This document shows, piece after piece, positions 54,161-61,674 of a stretch of 64,000 nt of DNA. The notes beneath the pieces are model-generated. The model was not told the DNA's origin. It ran no database searches and saw only the letters and a program-made list of their open reading frames with translations. Each line of letters opens with the position of its first letter. Position 1 is the first letter of the stretch. The translations under genes and the position numbers were made by a program. Source of the DNA: Phycisphaera sp. (GTDB lineage Bacteria; Planctomycetota; Phycisphaerae; Phycisphaerales; Phycisphaeraceae); the NCBI GenBank assembly GCA_016125215.1, contig WGMF01000017.1, positions 1 through 64,000 on the forward strand. The letters are read 5' to 3'.

Positions 54161-55670
54161 CAAACTGTTACATACGCTGTCCCGCAAAGCCGGGTGCCAC
54201 TGGCGGCTTGCCCGCCAGTGTGAAAATCGAACGTCTACGGCACTGGCGGGCAAGCCGCCAGTGGCACCCCTGTGGCGCAGCTCGGTTCTCATCACCGCGG
54301 TGTTATTTGCGTTGAGCGCCCAGGCTCTCGCCGTCGCTCCGCCCGATCAGGAAGTGGAGCAAAAGTCCTGCGTCACCGCCGAGTGTCACACCGGCGTCAA
54401 AGACCACCGTGAAATCCACGGCCCGGTCAACGTCAACGCCTGCGACGCCTGCCACACCGTCAGCGACGTGAAGACGCACAAGTTCACGCTTGCCCGCAAG
54501 CCCGAAGAGCTTTGCACCTTCTGTCACGTCATCGAGACCAAGGACGCCACCTCCATACACGAGCCGCTCAAGAAGGGCCAGTGTCTCTCGTGCCACGACC
54601 CGCACGGCGGGTTTGACAAGGGCTTTCTGAAGGGCAAGTCGACAGCCGACCTCTGCCAGCAGTGCCACGCCGACACCACCGCGGGCAAGTCGCACATCCA
54701 CGGGCCCGTCGCCGCGGGCGCGTGCGTGGCCTGCCACACGCCGCACACCTCGACGCACAAGAAGCTGCTCGTCGAGACCGGCCAAACACTCTGTTTGAAC
54801 TGCCACCAGGAGATGGGCAAGCAACTTGAAAAGGTCCGCTTCAAACACAAAGCGGTCGAAGACGACTGCACCAATTGCCACGACCCGCACGCCTCGAACT
54901 ACAAGATGCAGGTCAAGGCCCCGCCGATGCAACTGTGTACCGACACCTGCCACGCCGACGTGAAAAAAGCCGTCACCACCGCGACGCACAAACACTCCGC
55001 CGTCACGCAGGACAGCGCCTGTGCCAACTGCCACAACCCGCACGGCTCGGACCTGGCGCGGCTGATGAAGAGCAAGCCCGTCGAGATCTGCCTCACCTGT
55101 CACGACAAGCCCCTGACCACGCCCGAGGGCGAGAAGGTCGCCTCGGTCAAGGAGATCGCGGCACCCAACCTCATCAAGCACGGCCCGGTTGCGGACGGCT
55201 CGTGCGGCGGCTGCCACAACGTCCACGGCTCGGACGTGACAAGGCTGCTTAAAGACCCCTACCCCGAATCGTTCTACGCCCCGTTCAAGGAATCCAACTA
55301 CGCCCTGTGTTTCGAGTGCCACGACAAACAACTCGTCGAACTGGAAACCACCTCCACACTCACGGGCTTCCGCAACGGGGACAAGAGTCTGCACTATGTC
55401 CACGTCAACAAAGCCGACCGCGGCCGCACCTGCCGCGCGTGCCACTCGACGCACGCCAGCACCAACCCCGTGCACATCCGCGAGTCGGTCCCGTATGGCA
55501 ACTGGGAACTGCCGATCAACTACACCAAGACCGAGCACGGCGGGTCGTGCGCACCGGGCTGCCACCAGCAACTCTCTTACGACCGTGACAACCCCGTGCC
55601 CGTGAACAAGCCCGAAGACGACACGAAAAAGGAGACGCCCGATGGCGAGCAGCCAAAGAATAACCCGTAA
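54153..55670 (+). CDS. 15-site multiheme cytochrome c, paralog 2
   Basis: 505 residues from ATG 54153, overlapping the previous stop by 8 bases. Unusually long n-region MTNKLLHTLSRKAGCHWR...LAGKPPVAPLW comes from two inverted palindromes (54192-54269), then a normal signal core SSVLITAVLFALSAQALA. Heme sites: CX4CH (CVTAECH), then twelve CxxCH and two CX3CH (CTDTCH, CAPGCH at the end), 15 in total. Shares with paralog 1 the first CX4CH, last CX3CH, and the stretches ESFYAPFKESNYALCFECHDK and FRNGDKSLHYVHVNKADRGRTC. Tandem duplication is clear; not lipidated in this copy. Confidence 0.92.
   Translation: MTNKLLHTLSRKAGCHWRLARQCENRTSTALAGKPPVAPLWRSSVLITAVLFALSAQALAVAPPDQEVEQKSCVTAECHTGVKDHREIHGPVNVNACDACHTVSDVKTHKFTLARKPEELCTFCHVIETKDATSIHEPLKKGQCLSCHDPHGGFDKGFLKGKSTADLCQQCHADTTAGKSHIHGPVAAGACVACHTPHTSTHKKLLVETGQTLCLNCHQEMGKQLEKVRFKHKAVEDDCTNCHDPHASNYKMQVKAPPMQLCTDTCHADVKKAVTTATHKHSAVTQDSACANCHNPHGSDLARLMKSKPVEICLTCHDKPLTTPEGEKVASVKEIAAPNLIKHGPVADGSCGGCHNVHGSDVTRLLKDPYPESFYAPFKESNYALCFECHDKQLVELETTSTLTGFRNGDKSLHYVHVNKADRGRTCRACHSTHASTNPVHIRESVPYGNWELPINYTKTEHGGSCAPGCHQQLSYDRDNPVPVNKPEDDTKKETPDGEQPKNNP
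54192..54269 (+). repeat. Head-to-head pair of REP-like palindromes (R2, R3), inside coding DNA
   Basis: R2 54192-54220 and R3 54241-54269 are exact inverted copies over 29 bases (each CACTGGCGG-loop-CCGCCAGTG, loops CTTGC and GCAAG) separated by 20 bases. The pair is read in frame in the N-terminal region of paralog 2. Confidence 0.92.
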
Positions 55671-55681
55671 AGCGCAACGGT

Positions 55682-55757
55682 GTGCCACTGGTGGCTCGTC
55701 CGCCAGTGCAAGCGACGGCTGGCTTTTTCACTGGCGGACAAGCCGCCAGTGGCACCC
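55682..55757 (+). repeat. Head-to-head pair of REP-like palindromes (R4, R5)
   Basis: R4 55682-55708 (CACTGGTGG-CTCGT-CCGCCAGTG) and R5 55729-55757 (CACTGGCGG-ACAAG-CCGCCAGTG) are inverted copies, again separated by exactly 20 bases as in R2-R3. They fill the gap between paralog 2 and the thioredoxin/TPR gene if the latter starts at 55780. R4 shares 11 further upstream bases (CCGTAAAGCGC) with R6. Confidence 0.9.
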
Positions 55758-55779
55758 GATCCACAACCTTACAACCTGT

Positions 55780-56772
55780 ATGGCCAAGGGGTGCATTCTG
55801 TTGTTGATGGTTGCTAGTTTAGCGCCGCCAGCCTTGGCAGACGACGAGCCCCCGAAGGTTGCGTGGACGGGCAAAGACCTCTCGGGCAAGGCCCTGACCG
55901 TGCCCGACGCGAACAAACCTACGGTGATTGTGTTCCTCATGGCCGGCCAGGAACGCAGCGAACGGGCCGCGACTCAACTGCTCGAACAGGTCAAACCCAG
56001 CGATGACGTGAACGTGATCGGCGCCGTCAGCGGTGAAGCGGCCGAGGTCAAGGCCCGTTCCGTGCTGGACAAAATCCCGGGATGGAAATACCCGATGGTC
56101 GCGGACGAGGGCTTCGAGGCCTCCGGCGCGATGGACGTGCATGTCTGGCCGACCACGCTGGTGATCGACACACAGGGGCACGTCGTGGCACACCTGGCGG
56201 GGCTGAACGATTCCTATGCGGGCGACCTGTCTGCCTACATCGATTTTGTCCTGGGCAAAACCGACCGCCAAGCCCTTGAGCAGGCGCTGAACAATCACAA
56301 TGAAGTCACGGACTCGGGTGAACAGGTTGCGCAGCGTCACCTGCGTGTGGCAGAACGGCTGCTGGAAAAGGACCGGGTGCGCGAAGCGAGGCTGCAGCTC
56401 GAAGCGGGCCTCAAGCTCTCACCCGACGACGTATCGCTGCAACTGATGATGACCGACGTGCTTTTGTTGTCGGACGAACCGGCGCAGGCGCTGGCGTTGC
56501 TCGACAAGGTCAAGGCTGATGGGATTGCCCCCTGGCGCATCGGCACGCTGCGCGGGCGGGCACTTGTGGCGCTGGGTCGCTTCGACGAAGCGCGCCCGGT
56601 TGTCGAGAGCGCTGTGAAACTCAACCCGCACCCGGCGATGGCTTACTACCTCTCAGGCCGTGTCCACGAAGCGGCGGGCGAGTGGGAACAGGCGGCCCAA
56701 AGCTACCGGGCCGCGTTCGAGCACAGCGGCGAGGGCAAAGACCTCTCGTCCAAAGAACGGCAAGGAAAATAA
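55780..56772 (+). CDS. Secreted thioredoxin-fold protein lacking CxxC, with TPR-like C-terminus
   Basis: 330 residues from ATG 55780, which begins a classical signal peptide (MAKGCILLLMVASLAPPALA). An ATG at 55642 is in frame and would add 46 residues across the palindromes and overlap the previous gene. The thioredoxin-like domain (about 25-165: KPTVIVFLMAGQERSE, WKYPMVADEGFEASGAMDVHVWPTTLVID) has no cysteine where a WCxxC would be, and the mature protein has none at all. The C-terminal 150 residues are TPR-like (VSLQLMMTDVLLLSDEPAQALALLDKV). Probably a periplasmic scaffold or chaperone for the cytochromes. Confidence 0.82.
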   Translation: MAKGCILLLMVASLAPPALADDEPPKVAWTGKDLSGKALTVPDANKPTVIVFLMAGQERSERAATQLLEQVKPSDDVNVIGAVSGEAAEVKARSVLDKIPGWKYPMVADEGFEASGAMDVHVWPTTLVIDTQGHVVAHLAGLNDSYAGDLSAYIDFVLGKTDRQALEQALNNHNEVTDSGEQVAQRHLRVAERLLEKDRVREARLQLEAGLKLSPDDVSLQLMMTDVLLLSDEPAQALALLDKVKADGIAPWRIGTLRGRALVALGRFDEARPVVESAVKLNPHPAMAYYLSGRVHEAAGEWEQAAQSYRAAFEHSGEGKDLSSKERQGK

Positions 56773-56797
56773 CGCTCGTATCACGGATAGGTCTGTT

Positions 56798-56827
56798 AAA
56801 GCGGAGGGATGGCCATCCCTCCGCTTT
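56798..56827. terminator. 30-bp perfect palindrome between convergent operons
   Basis: AAAGCGGAGGGATGG (56798-56812) and CCATCCCTCCGCTTT (56813-56827) are exact reverse complements. It begins 26 bases after the TPR gene stop and lies 34 bases from the end of the convergent 12-site cytochrome. It matches the palindrome at 38506-38535 in 29 of 30 bases. Confidence 0.75.
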
Positions 56828-56860
56828 GTTTTGATCTTTGACGTGGTGTTTGCGTCCGGG

Positions 56861-58630
56861 TCAATAGCTCTCGTTGATGTGGTTTTCGCCGTGGCAACTG
56901 AGTGTGCACGACCCGCGGCGGTTGCCCAGGTCGGTGAAGGTCGGGCCCTGTCCGTTGGAGGCGGCGCTGACAACGTTGCGGTCGAAGTTGATCAGATGGG
57001 TGTTCTCACGGACGCCGTGCGGGTCGTGGCAGACGGAACAGGGTGTCTTTTTGCCGTCGATGTGTTCCTTGTGCTTGCGGAAGCTCTGGTCTTCGAGGAT
57101 CGACGTTCGGCTGTGGCACTTGTAACACAGGGCGTAGGCCTGGGGGCTTTCGGGGGTACGGTCGGTGACGCTGTAGTTGGCGCCGAGCATGGGCGAGTAG
57201 GCTGACCCGTGCGGGCCTTTGCCCTTGTCGGGGGTGTTGGTGGTGTGGCAATCGGTGCAGTAAAGGACGGTCGCGGTGGTGTAGCCGGCGATGAGGCTGG
57301 GCACGCTGGAGCTTCGGCCCTGGGTCTGGACGGGGTGGAAGCTGGCGTTGGTGGTCTTGAATTCATCTGCGATGTTGTCCGTGCCGAGCCAGCGGTCGAC
57401 GACGGGGGTGGCAAAATTTTTGACGGAATGGCACTTGTAACAGACCTCGTATTCGTTGTTGGCCTTGTCGAGCTTGAGGCCCGTGTCGCTGAGGCCCGAG
57501 GCCCCGGCCATGCTCGGTCGGATCACGGGCGCCTGCGCGGTCCCGCTTGCGGTCATGCTGTGGGGGTTGTGGCAATCGACACACTCGACGTGCTCGCGCA
57601 TGGTGAGCGGGTTCTCGGTCGGGTCGTGGACGCCGGTGGTCTGCTCGACGGGGTGTTTGGAGATGCTGTTGAGCAGCGAGGCGATATCGGTCCTGGCCAC
57701 GGTGGCGTTGTGGCAATCGAGGCAGTTGTTTTCCTCGGGTTCGTAACGCAGCAGGCGCTGGTGCCCGCCGGCGGTGTGGGGACGGTGGCAGGATTCGCAG
57801 CCGGCGTCGGCGACGGTCTGGGCCTTGAGGTTGGTCCAGCTTGCATTCGTGGCGGAGGCGAGAGAGGCGCTGGAGTTGGCGTGCGAGGAGTTGTCGAACC
57901 CGTCGATCTCGTGGCACGTTCGGCAGAGGGCTGAGCGTGTGTTGTCGACGCGCAGGAACTTGCCGAAGCGGTCGTCGTGTGGGTCGTGGCATGTGGTGCA
58001 TTGGAGGACCTGACCGCTTTCGAGCGGGAGTTCCGTGGGCAATGCGTTGGGGTCTTTAAGCTGACCTTTTTCGGTGGCCAGGGCCGAGGTGTATTCAAAG
58101 GAGATCGGGTGGTCGTCGCTCAGGTCGGTGCCGAGGTAGCCGGCGTCGCCGGGGGCGAGGTAGACCTGGGTGTGGCCGGGCGAGTTGAGCGGGTTGAGAG
58201 TCTGTGCCAGCGCGATGGTTCCGTCGTGGCAACTCAGGCACAGTCGTGAGGAGCCGGTGGGTTGGCCGACGCTTGCGACGAGCGTGGAGCTCTCGTATGT
58301 CTGGTAGTAGGTGCCGGGGTCTTCGCGGTTCCACAGGGGCGCGATCGGGCTTGCGGCGTGGGGCGTGTGACAGAAAGCGCAGGAGTTGGCGCTGCCCGAG
58401 GTCTTGACCGATCCCGGTCCGGAGGCGGCGAGGTTGTGCTTGGTTTCGGCGATGTTGGAGCCTTGCTGGGCGTGCGCGGGCAGCGCGATAATGGCGGTGA
58501 CCAGCAGCGCACACGTGAGCCACGCGGTACGGGTGTTTGATAGAGGTATTCGATTCACTGGCGGGCAAGCCGCCAGTGGCACACCGCGCTTTACGGCTGA
58601 CATTTCCGGGGTGGGTTTACTTTTCATCAT
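56861..58630 (-). CDS. 12-site multiheme cytochrome c
   Basis: 589 residues from ATG 58630 (GGGAG 6 bases upstream), overlapping the NHL gene by 14 bases. Alternative starts: ATG 58603, or a GTG at the end of the palindrome (58556-58583) that gives the compact signal VNRIPLSNTRTAWLTCALLV...PAHA. Eleven CxxCH (CAFCH first, CSVCH last) plus a final CX3CH (CTLSCH). Spacing is wide and many sites are followed by NPHS/DPHD/TPHA, as in OmcB/OmcX-like proteins of metal reducers. Without a lipobox; likely periplasmic or exported to the surface. Confidence 0.9.
   Translation of the reverse strand: MMKSKPTPEMSAVKRGVPLAACPPVNRIPLSNTRTAWLTCALLVTAIIALPAHAQQGSNIAETKHNLAASGPGSVKTSGSANSCAFCHTPHAASPIAPLWNREDPGTYYQTYESSTLVASVGQPTGSSRLCLSCHDGTIALAQTLNPLNSPGHTQVYLAPGDAGYLGTDLSDDHPISFEYTSALATEKGQLKDPNALPTELPLESGQVLQCTTCHDPHDDRFGKFLRVDNTRSALCRTCHEIDGFDNSSHANSSASLASATNASWTNLKAQTVADAGCESCHRPHTAGGHQRLLRYEPEENNCLDCHNATVARTDIASLLNSISKHPVEQTTGVHDPTENPLTMREHVECVDCHNPHSMTASGTAQAPVIRPSMAGASGLSDTGLKLDKANNEYEVCYKCHSVKNFATPVVDRWLGTDNIADEFKTTNASFHPVQTQGRSSSVPSLIAGYTTATVLYCTDCHTTNTPDKGKGPHGSAYSPMLGANYSVTDRTPESPQAYALCYKCHSRTSILEDQSFRKHKEHIDGKKTPCSVCHDPHGVRENTHLINFDRNVVSAASNGQGPTFTDLGNRRGSCTLSCHGENHINESY
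58556..58583 (-). repeat. REP-like palindrome (copy R6), inside coding DNA
   Basis: CACTGGCGG (58556-58564), loop GCAAG, CCGCCAGTG (58570-58578), followed by GCACA. Read on the minus strand it has the same orientation to its gene as R1, R2 and R4, and is translated as PLAACPPV in the N-terminal region of the 12-site cytochrome. Confidence 0.9.
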
Positions 58631-59636
58631 GGCTGGCTCCCGTGAACTGGAAGACCTGGACGCGCTTGTTGAAACTATCGCAGACAAACAGGCGGTCCTT
58701 GAGGTCGATGGACAAACTCATGGGCAACTGGAACTGGCCCGGCTCGCAGCCCGTCTGGCCGAAGTTGAGAAGGAAGTTCCCGTCTTTGTCGAAGACCTGG
58801 ATGGTCGAGAAATAGGAATCGACGACGTAGATGTGGCCCTGCGAATCGACCGCGACGCCCTTGGGCACACCAAGATGTCCGGAGGCGTCGCCGTGCTTGC
58901 CGACGTCGAAGCGGTATTGTCCGTCGCGTGAGAAGGCCTGAACTCGGAAGTTGAGCGAGTCGGTGACGTAGACCAGTCCATTGCGGACCGCGATGTGCGT
59001 GGGGAAGTTGAACTGCCCCGGCTCGCCGCCCGCCGAACCGAACGTGCGTAGAAGTTGCCCCTTCATGTCGAAGACACAGACCTGCCGTGCCAGGGTGTCG
59101 ACGACATACAACTCGCCGAAATCGGGGTCGTAGGCCAGGCCCGTCGGCCGACCGAACCCCTCGGGTTTGTCGAGGGTGTGGACGAGCTGATCTTGTCGGT
59201 CGAGCAGGTAGACCTTCCGCAGCGCGCTGTCGGAGACCGCGACCACCCCGCCGCACACCGCCACGTCCACGGGCGAGACGAGGTAGGTTTGGCCGACCTT
59301 GTTGATGAATCTCGCCTTGCCGGTGGCAAGGTCGAAGACGTGGACGCCCTGGAGTTCCTGATCGGTGACATAAAGTTGTTCACGGTCGTCGACGACCGCG
59401 GCGTGGGGTCGGAGCATGGCCTGCGTTCGTGACCCGGTGATCCACCGCCCGATGGCGTCGCCCAGGTCGCCGCCGCCCAGGTCGCTTGCGTCGTGGAGGT
59501 TAAAGAGGTGGACGACACGCGGCGTCGCGGTGGGCGAGGGCCATGCGGGGTGCGGGCCGTCCCGGTTGATCCGCGCTGTGGCGCAGCCGGTGACCACGAG
59601 GGCAAGGCAAGCGTATGTGAGAATCGTTGTCTTCAT
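58617..59636 (-). CDS. NHL-repeat beta-propeller lipoprotein 1
   Basis: 339 residues from ATG 59636. Lipoprotein signal (MKTTILTYACLALVVTGC). Six NHL-type blades: for example GFGRPTGLAYDPDFGELYVVD, GEPGQFNFPTHIAVRNGLVYV, LGVPKGVAVDSQGHIYVVDS, CEPGQFQLPMSLSIDLKDRLFVCD. NHL propellers bind proteins or polymer chains. Position inside the conduit operon and a related divergent copy at 63153 suggest a structural role with the cytochromes. Its end overlaps the 12-site cytochrome start. Confidence 0.9.
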   Translation of the reverse strand: MKTTILTYACLALVVTGCATARINRDGPHPAWPSPTATPRVVHLFNLHDASDLGGGDLGDAIGRWITGSRTQAMLRPHAAVVDDREQLYVTDQELQGVHVFDLATGKARFINKVGQTYLVSPVDVAVCGGVVAVSDSALRKVYLLDRQDQLVHTLDKPEGFGRPTGLAYDPDFGELYVVDTLARQVCVFDMKGQLLRTFGSAGGEPGQFNFPTHIAVRNGLVYVTDSLNFRVQAFSRDGQYRFDVGKHGDASGHLGVPKGVAVDSQGHIYVVDSYFSTIQVFDKDGNFLLNFGQTGCEPGQFQLPMSLSIDLKDRLFVCDSFNKRVQVFQFTGASHDEK

Positions 59637-59664
59637 GCCGTAATCCATTATCCCCGGCGGGCCT

Positions 59665-61674
59665 TCAAAACCGCCTGCGGACATTGATGCCGATGAAATC
59701 GGTGTTGCCGTTGTCCCCCTCCTGCTCGTAATACTCGTGGTATCCGTTGATATCGATCGAGAGCAGGCCCTTTCGCCAGGTCAGGCCCAGGCCGCCGCGG
59801 ATTCGGGTGTTGTTGGATCGTCCCTCGGACTGGTAGTAGAGGCCGTCGGCTTTGACGATGAGGTTGGCGTTGATGCGTGAGGTCAGCGTGGCGCCGGCGG
59901 AGATCGTGTCGAGCGTGTCCTCGCCGGGCAAGAGCAGCAGGGATGAGCCGTCGCGGTATTGCACGGTTTCGTAGCCCGCGTTGACGGTGAGTGTGACGGT
60001 CTGCTCGAAGGTGTGGTGGTATTCCGCGCGGACGCGCAAGGAATCGGAGGAGAGGTTGAGGCGGTCTTCCCTCGTCTCGATTTCGCCACGGAGGGTGAGT
60101 TCCTCGATGGGTCGGACCTCGACGCCCCCGAGGAGGGAGCGTATCGAGTTGAGGTTGCCAGGGTCGAGGCCCGTGGTCAGCGTGTCGGTGCGTTCGCGGT
60201 ATTCGGTGTAAATCGAAACGGGGACCATGTCGAGGTCCAGGCGCATCCGCCAGACGATGTCGTCGGTGGTGTATTGGGCGTCTCGCGCGATGTCGACGGT
60301 GTAGTCGACGAAGACGGTCTGCCCGTCGGCGATGGAGCCGCCCACGAGCCTTTCGATCTGGACAGTTGCACCGAAGGTCGTGAGGGTGTAATCCAGTCCC
60401 TCGACATAGATGACGACGTTGCTCGTGTCGGTGACAACGACGCTGCCGGTGACGACGTTGGGGAACGCCAGTGAGACGGGCGGCGCGCCGGAGAAGGTGA
60501 CCGCCTCGTCGATGATCCTCCGGATGCCAGCCGCGGAGGTCTCGGACTGGTAGTTCCTGCTGAAACTCAGCGAGGAGGTGAACTGTCCGATCGGCGTCTT
60601 CTTGCGGTAGTCCAGGTCGAGTTCGCCGCCGAGTTCTGAGGTCGAGCCGTCGGTGAAGGTGTCGTCGGTGTAGAAGAAGAACCCGACGATGTCGAGGCTG
60701 TCGTAGATGGACTTTCTAAAGCCGATTTCGCCGCCGATCTCGCGGTCGCTCTGGCCGCCGCTGGTGTCGTCGCGGTAGCGGACGGTGTAGAAGGTGCTGA
60801 AGGTCTGGGTGTGCTGGAGGTTGAGGGATTGGTTGATGCGCAGCAGGGTGCTCTCGAAGGCGCCGCTCTGGTTTCGGAAGGTGAACTGGCCGTCGAGCGT
60901 GTCCTTGCGCAGGCCCTCGCCCCACGCGTAACGGTTGACGAGGTTGACCTCATCGACGGACTGGGGCAGGTCCTGGGGGGTGCCGAGCGAGCCGTTCTGG
61001 GCACGGGACTGGATGGTCTCCTGGACCTCTTCGTGTTCGAGGGTCAACTGGGTGTAGTACCCGCGGTGGACGTTGTCTTCGATCTGGAAGCGTGTGTAGA
61101 GCTGGGACTGGTTGTCGAGGCGGGTGTCGCTGGTTTCGTCGTCCTGGGTGTATTCGAAGTAGATGGAAGCGGGGTAGTCGCCGTGGTAATTGACCTCGAA
61201 GCCCTCGCTCTGTCGTGTGAGTTGGATGGTCTGTGCAAAGCTGCGGTTGACGGTGCGGTCGAAGCGTTCGCCAAAGACCCTGCCAGAGACGAGCTTGTTC
61301 TTGAGCAAGGTGGCGTTGAGGTTGAAACCGACGAGGAAGGCGTCGGAGGTGCGGTCCATCGCGTTAAGTTCGGTCCAGTTGTTGGTCAGGCCCAGGTCGA
61401 TCTGGCCGGTGAACTCGAGGAGGTTGGGGTGGTAGACATAGCCCGAAGCGTCGAGTCGGAGGCCGTAGTTGAGCATCAGGTCCTGGCTGGTGACCTGCCT
61501 GCCGGAGAGCGAGTCGTTGTCCCTGCGGAATTCGGACTCGACATAGAGTTCCCCGCCGTAGTCGGTGAGCTGGAACGAGGAGATGGGGTTGCTCTGAGCC
61601 TGGAGCGAAGCTGCAGACCCGATCAGGGCCAGGGCTGACATTGCCACGAAATGCAGGGGCCGCCTCCTGGTCAT
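59665..61674 (-). CDS. Outer-membrane beta-barrel (porin-like) protein of the cytochrome operon
   Basis: 669 residues. Signal peptide (MTRRRPLHFVAMSALALIGS...LQAQ), then alternating hydrophobic/polar strands rich in Tyr, Thr, Asn and Asp through the whole length (FNLNATLLKNKLVSGRVFGER, YYTQLTLEHEEVQE, NLIVKADGLYYQSEG), ending IGINVRRRF; a C-terminal Phe is the outer-membrane insertion signal. Length equals MtrB/PioB-type barrels, but the N-terminal CxxC of MtrB is missing, so it belongs to another barrel group. Its start overlaps the decaheme stop by 4 bases. Best reading: the porin sleeve of a porin-cytochrome conduit. Confidence 0.82.
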   Translation of the reverse strand: MTRRRPLHFVAMSALALIGSAASLQAQSNPISSFQLTDYGGELYVESEFRRDNDSLSGRQVTSQDLMLNYGLRLDASGYVYHPNLLEFTGQIDLGLTNNWTELNAMDRTSDAFLVGFNLNATLLKNKLVSGRVFGERFDRTVNRSFAQTIQLTRQSEGFEVNYHGDYPASIYFEYTQDDETSDTRLDNQSQLYTRFQIEDNVHRGYYTQLTLEHEEVQETIQSRAQNGSLGTPQDLPQSVDEVNLVNRYAWGEGLRKDTLDGQFTFRNQSGAFESTLLRINQSLNLQHTQTFSTFYTVRYRDDTSGGQSDREIGGEIGFRKSIYDSLDIVGFFFYTDDTFTDGSTSELGGELDLDYRKKTPIGQFTSSLSFSRNYQSETSAAGIRRIIDEAVTFSGAPPVSLAFPNVVTGSVVVTDTSNVVIYVEGLDYTLTTFGATVQIERLVGGSIADGQTVFVDYTVDIARDAQYTTDDIVWRMRLDLDMVPVSIYTEYRERTDTLTTGLDPGNLNSIRSLLGGVEVRPIEELTLRGEIETREDRLNLSSDSLRVRAEYHHTFEQTVTLTVNAGYETVQYRDGSSLLLLPGEDTLDTISAGATLTSRINANLIVKADGLYYQSEGRSNNTRIRGGLGLTWRKGLLSIDINGYHEYYEQEGDNGNTDFIGINVRRRF

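Noticed and set aside
55642-55779. 46-residue longer N-terminus for the thioredoxin/TPR protein
   Set aside because: It would cover the R4-R5 palindromes, overlap the previous gene by 29 bases and put a signal peptide in the middle; ATG 55780 starts a standard signal peptide.
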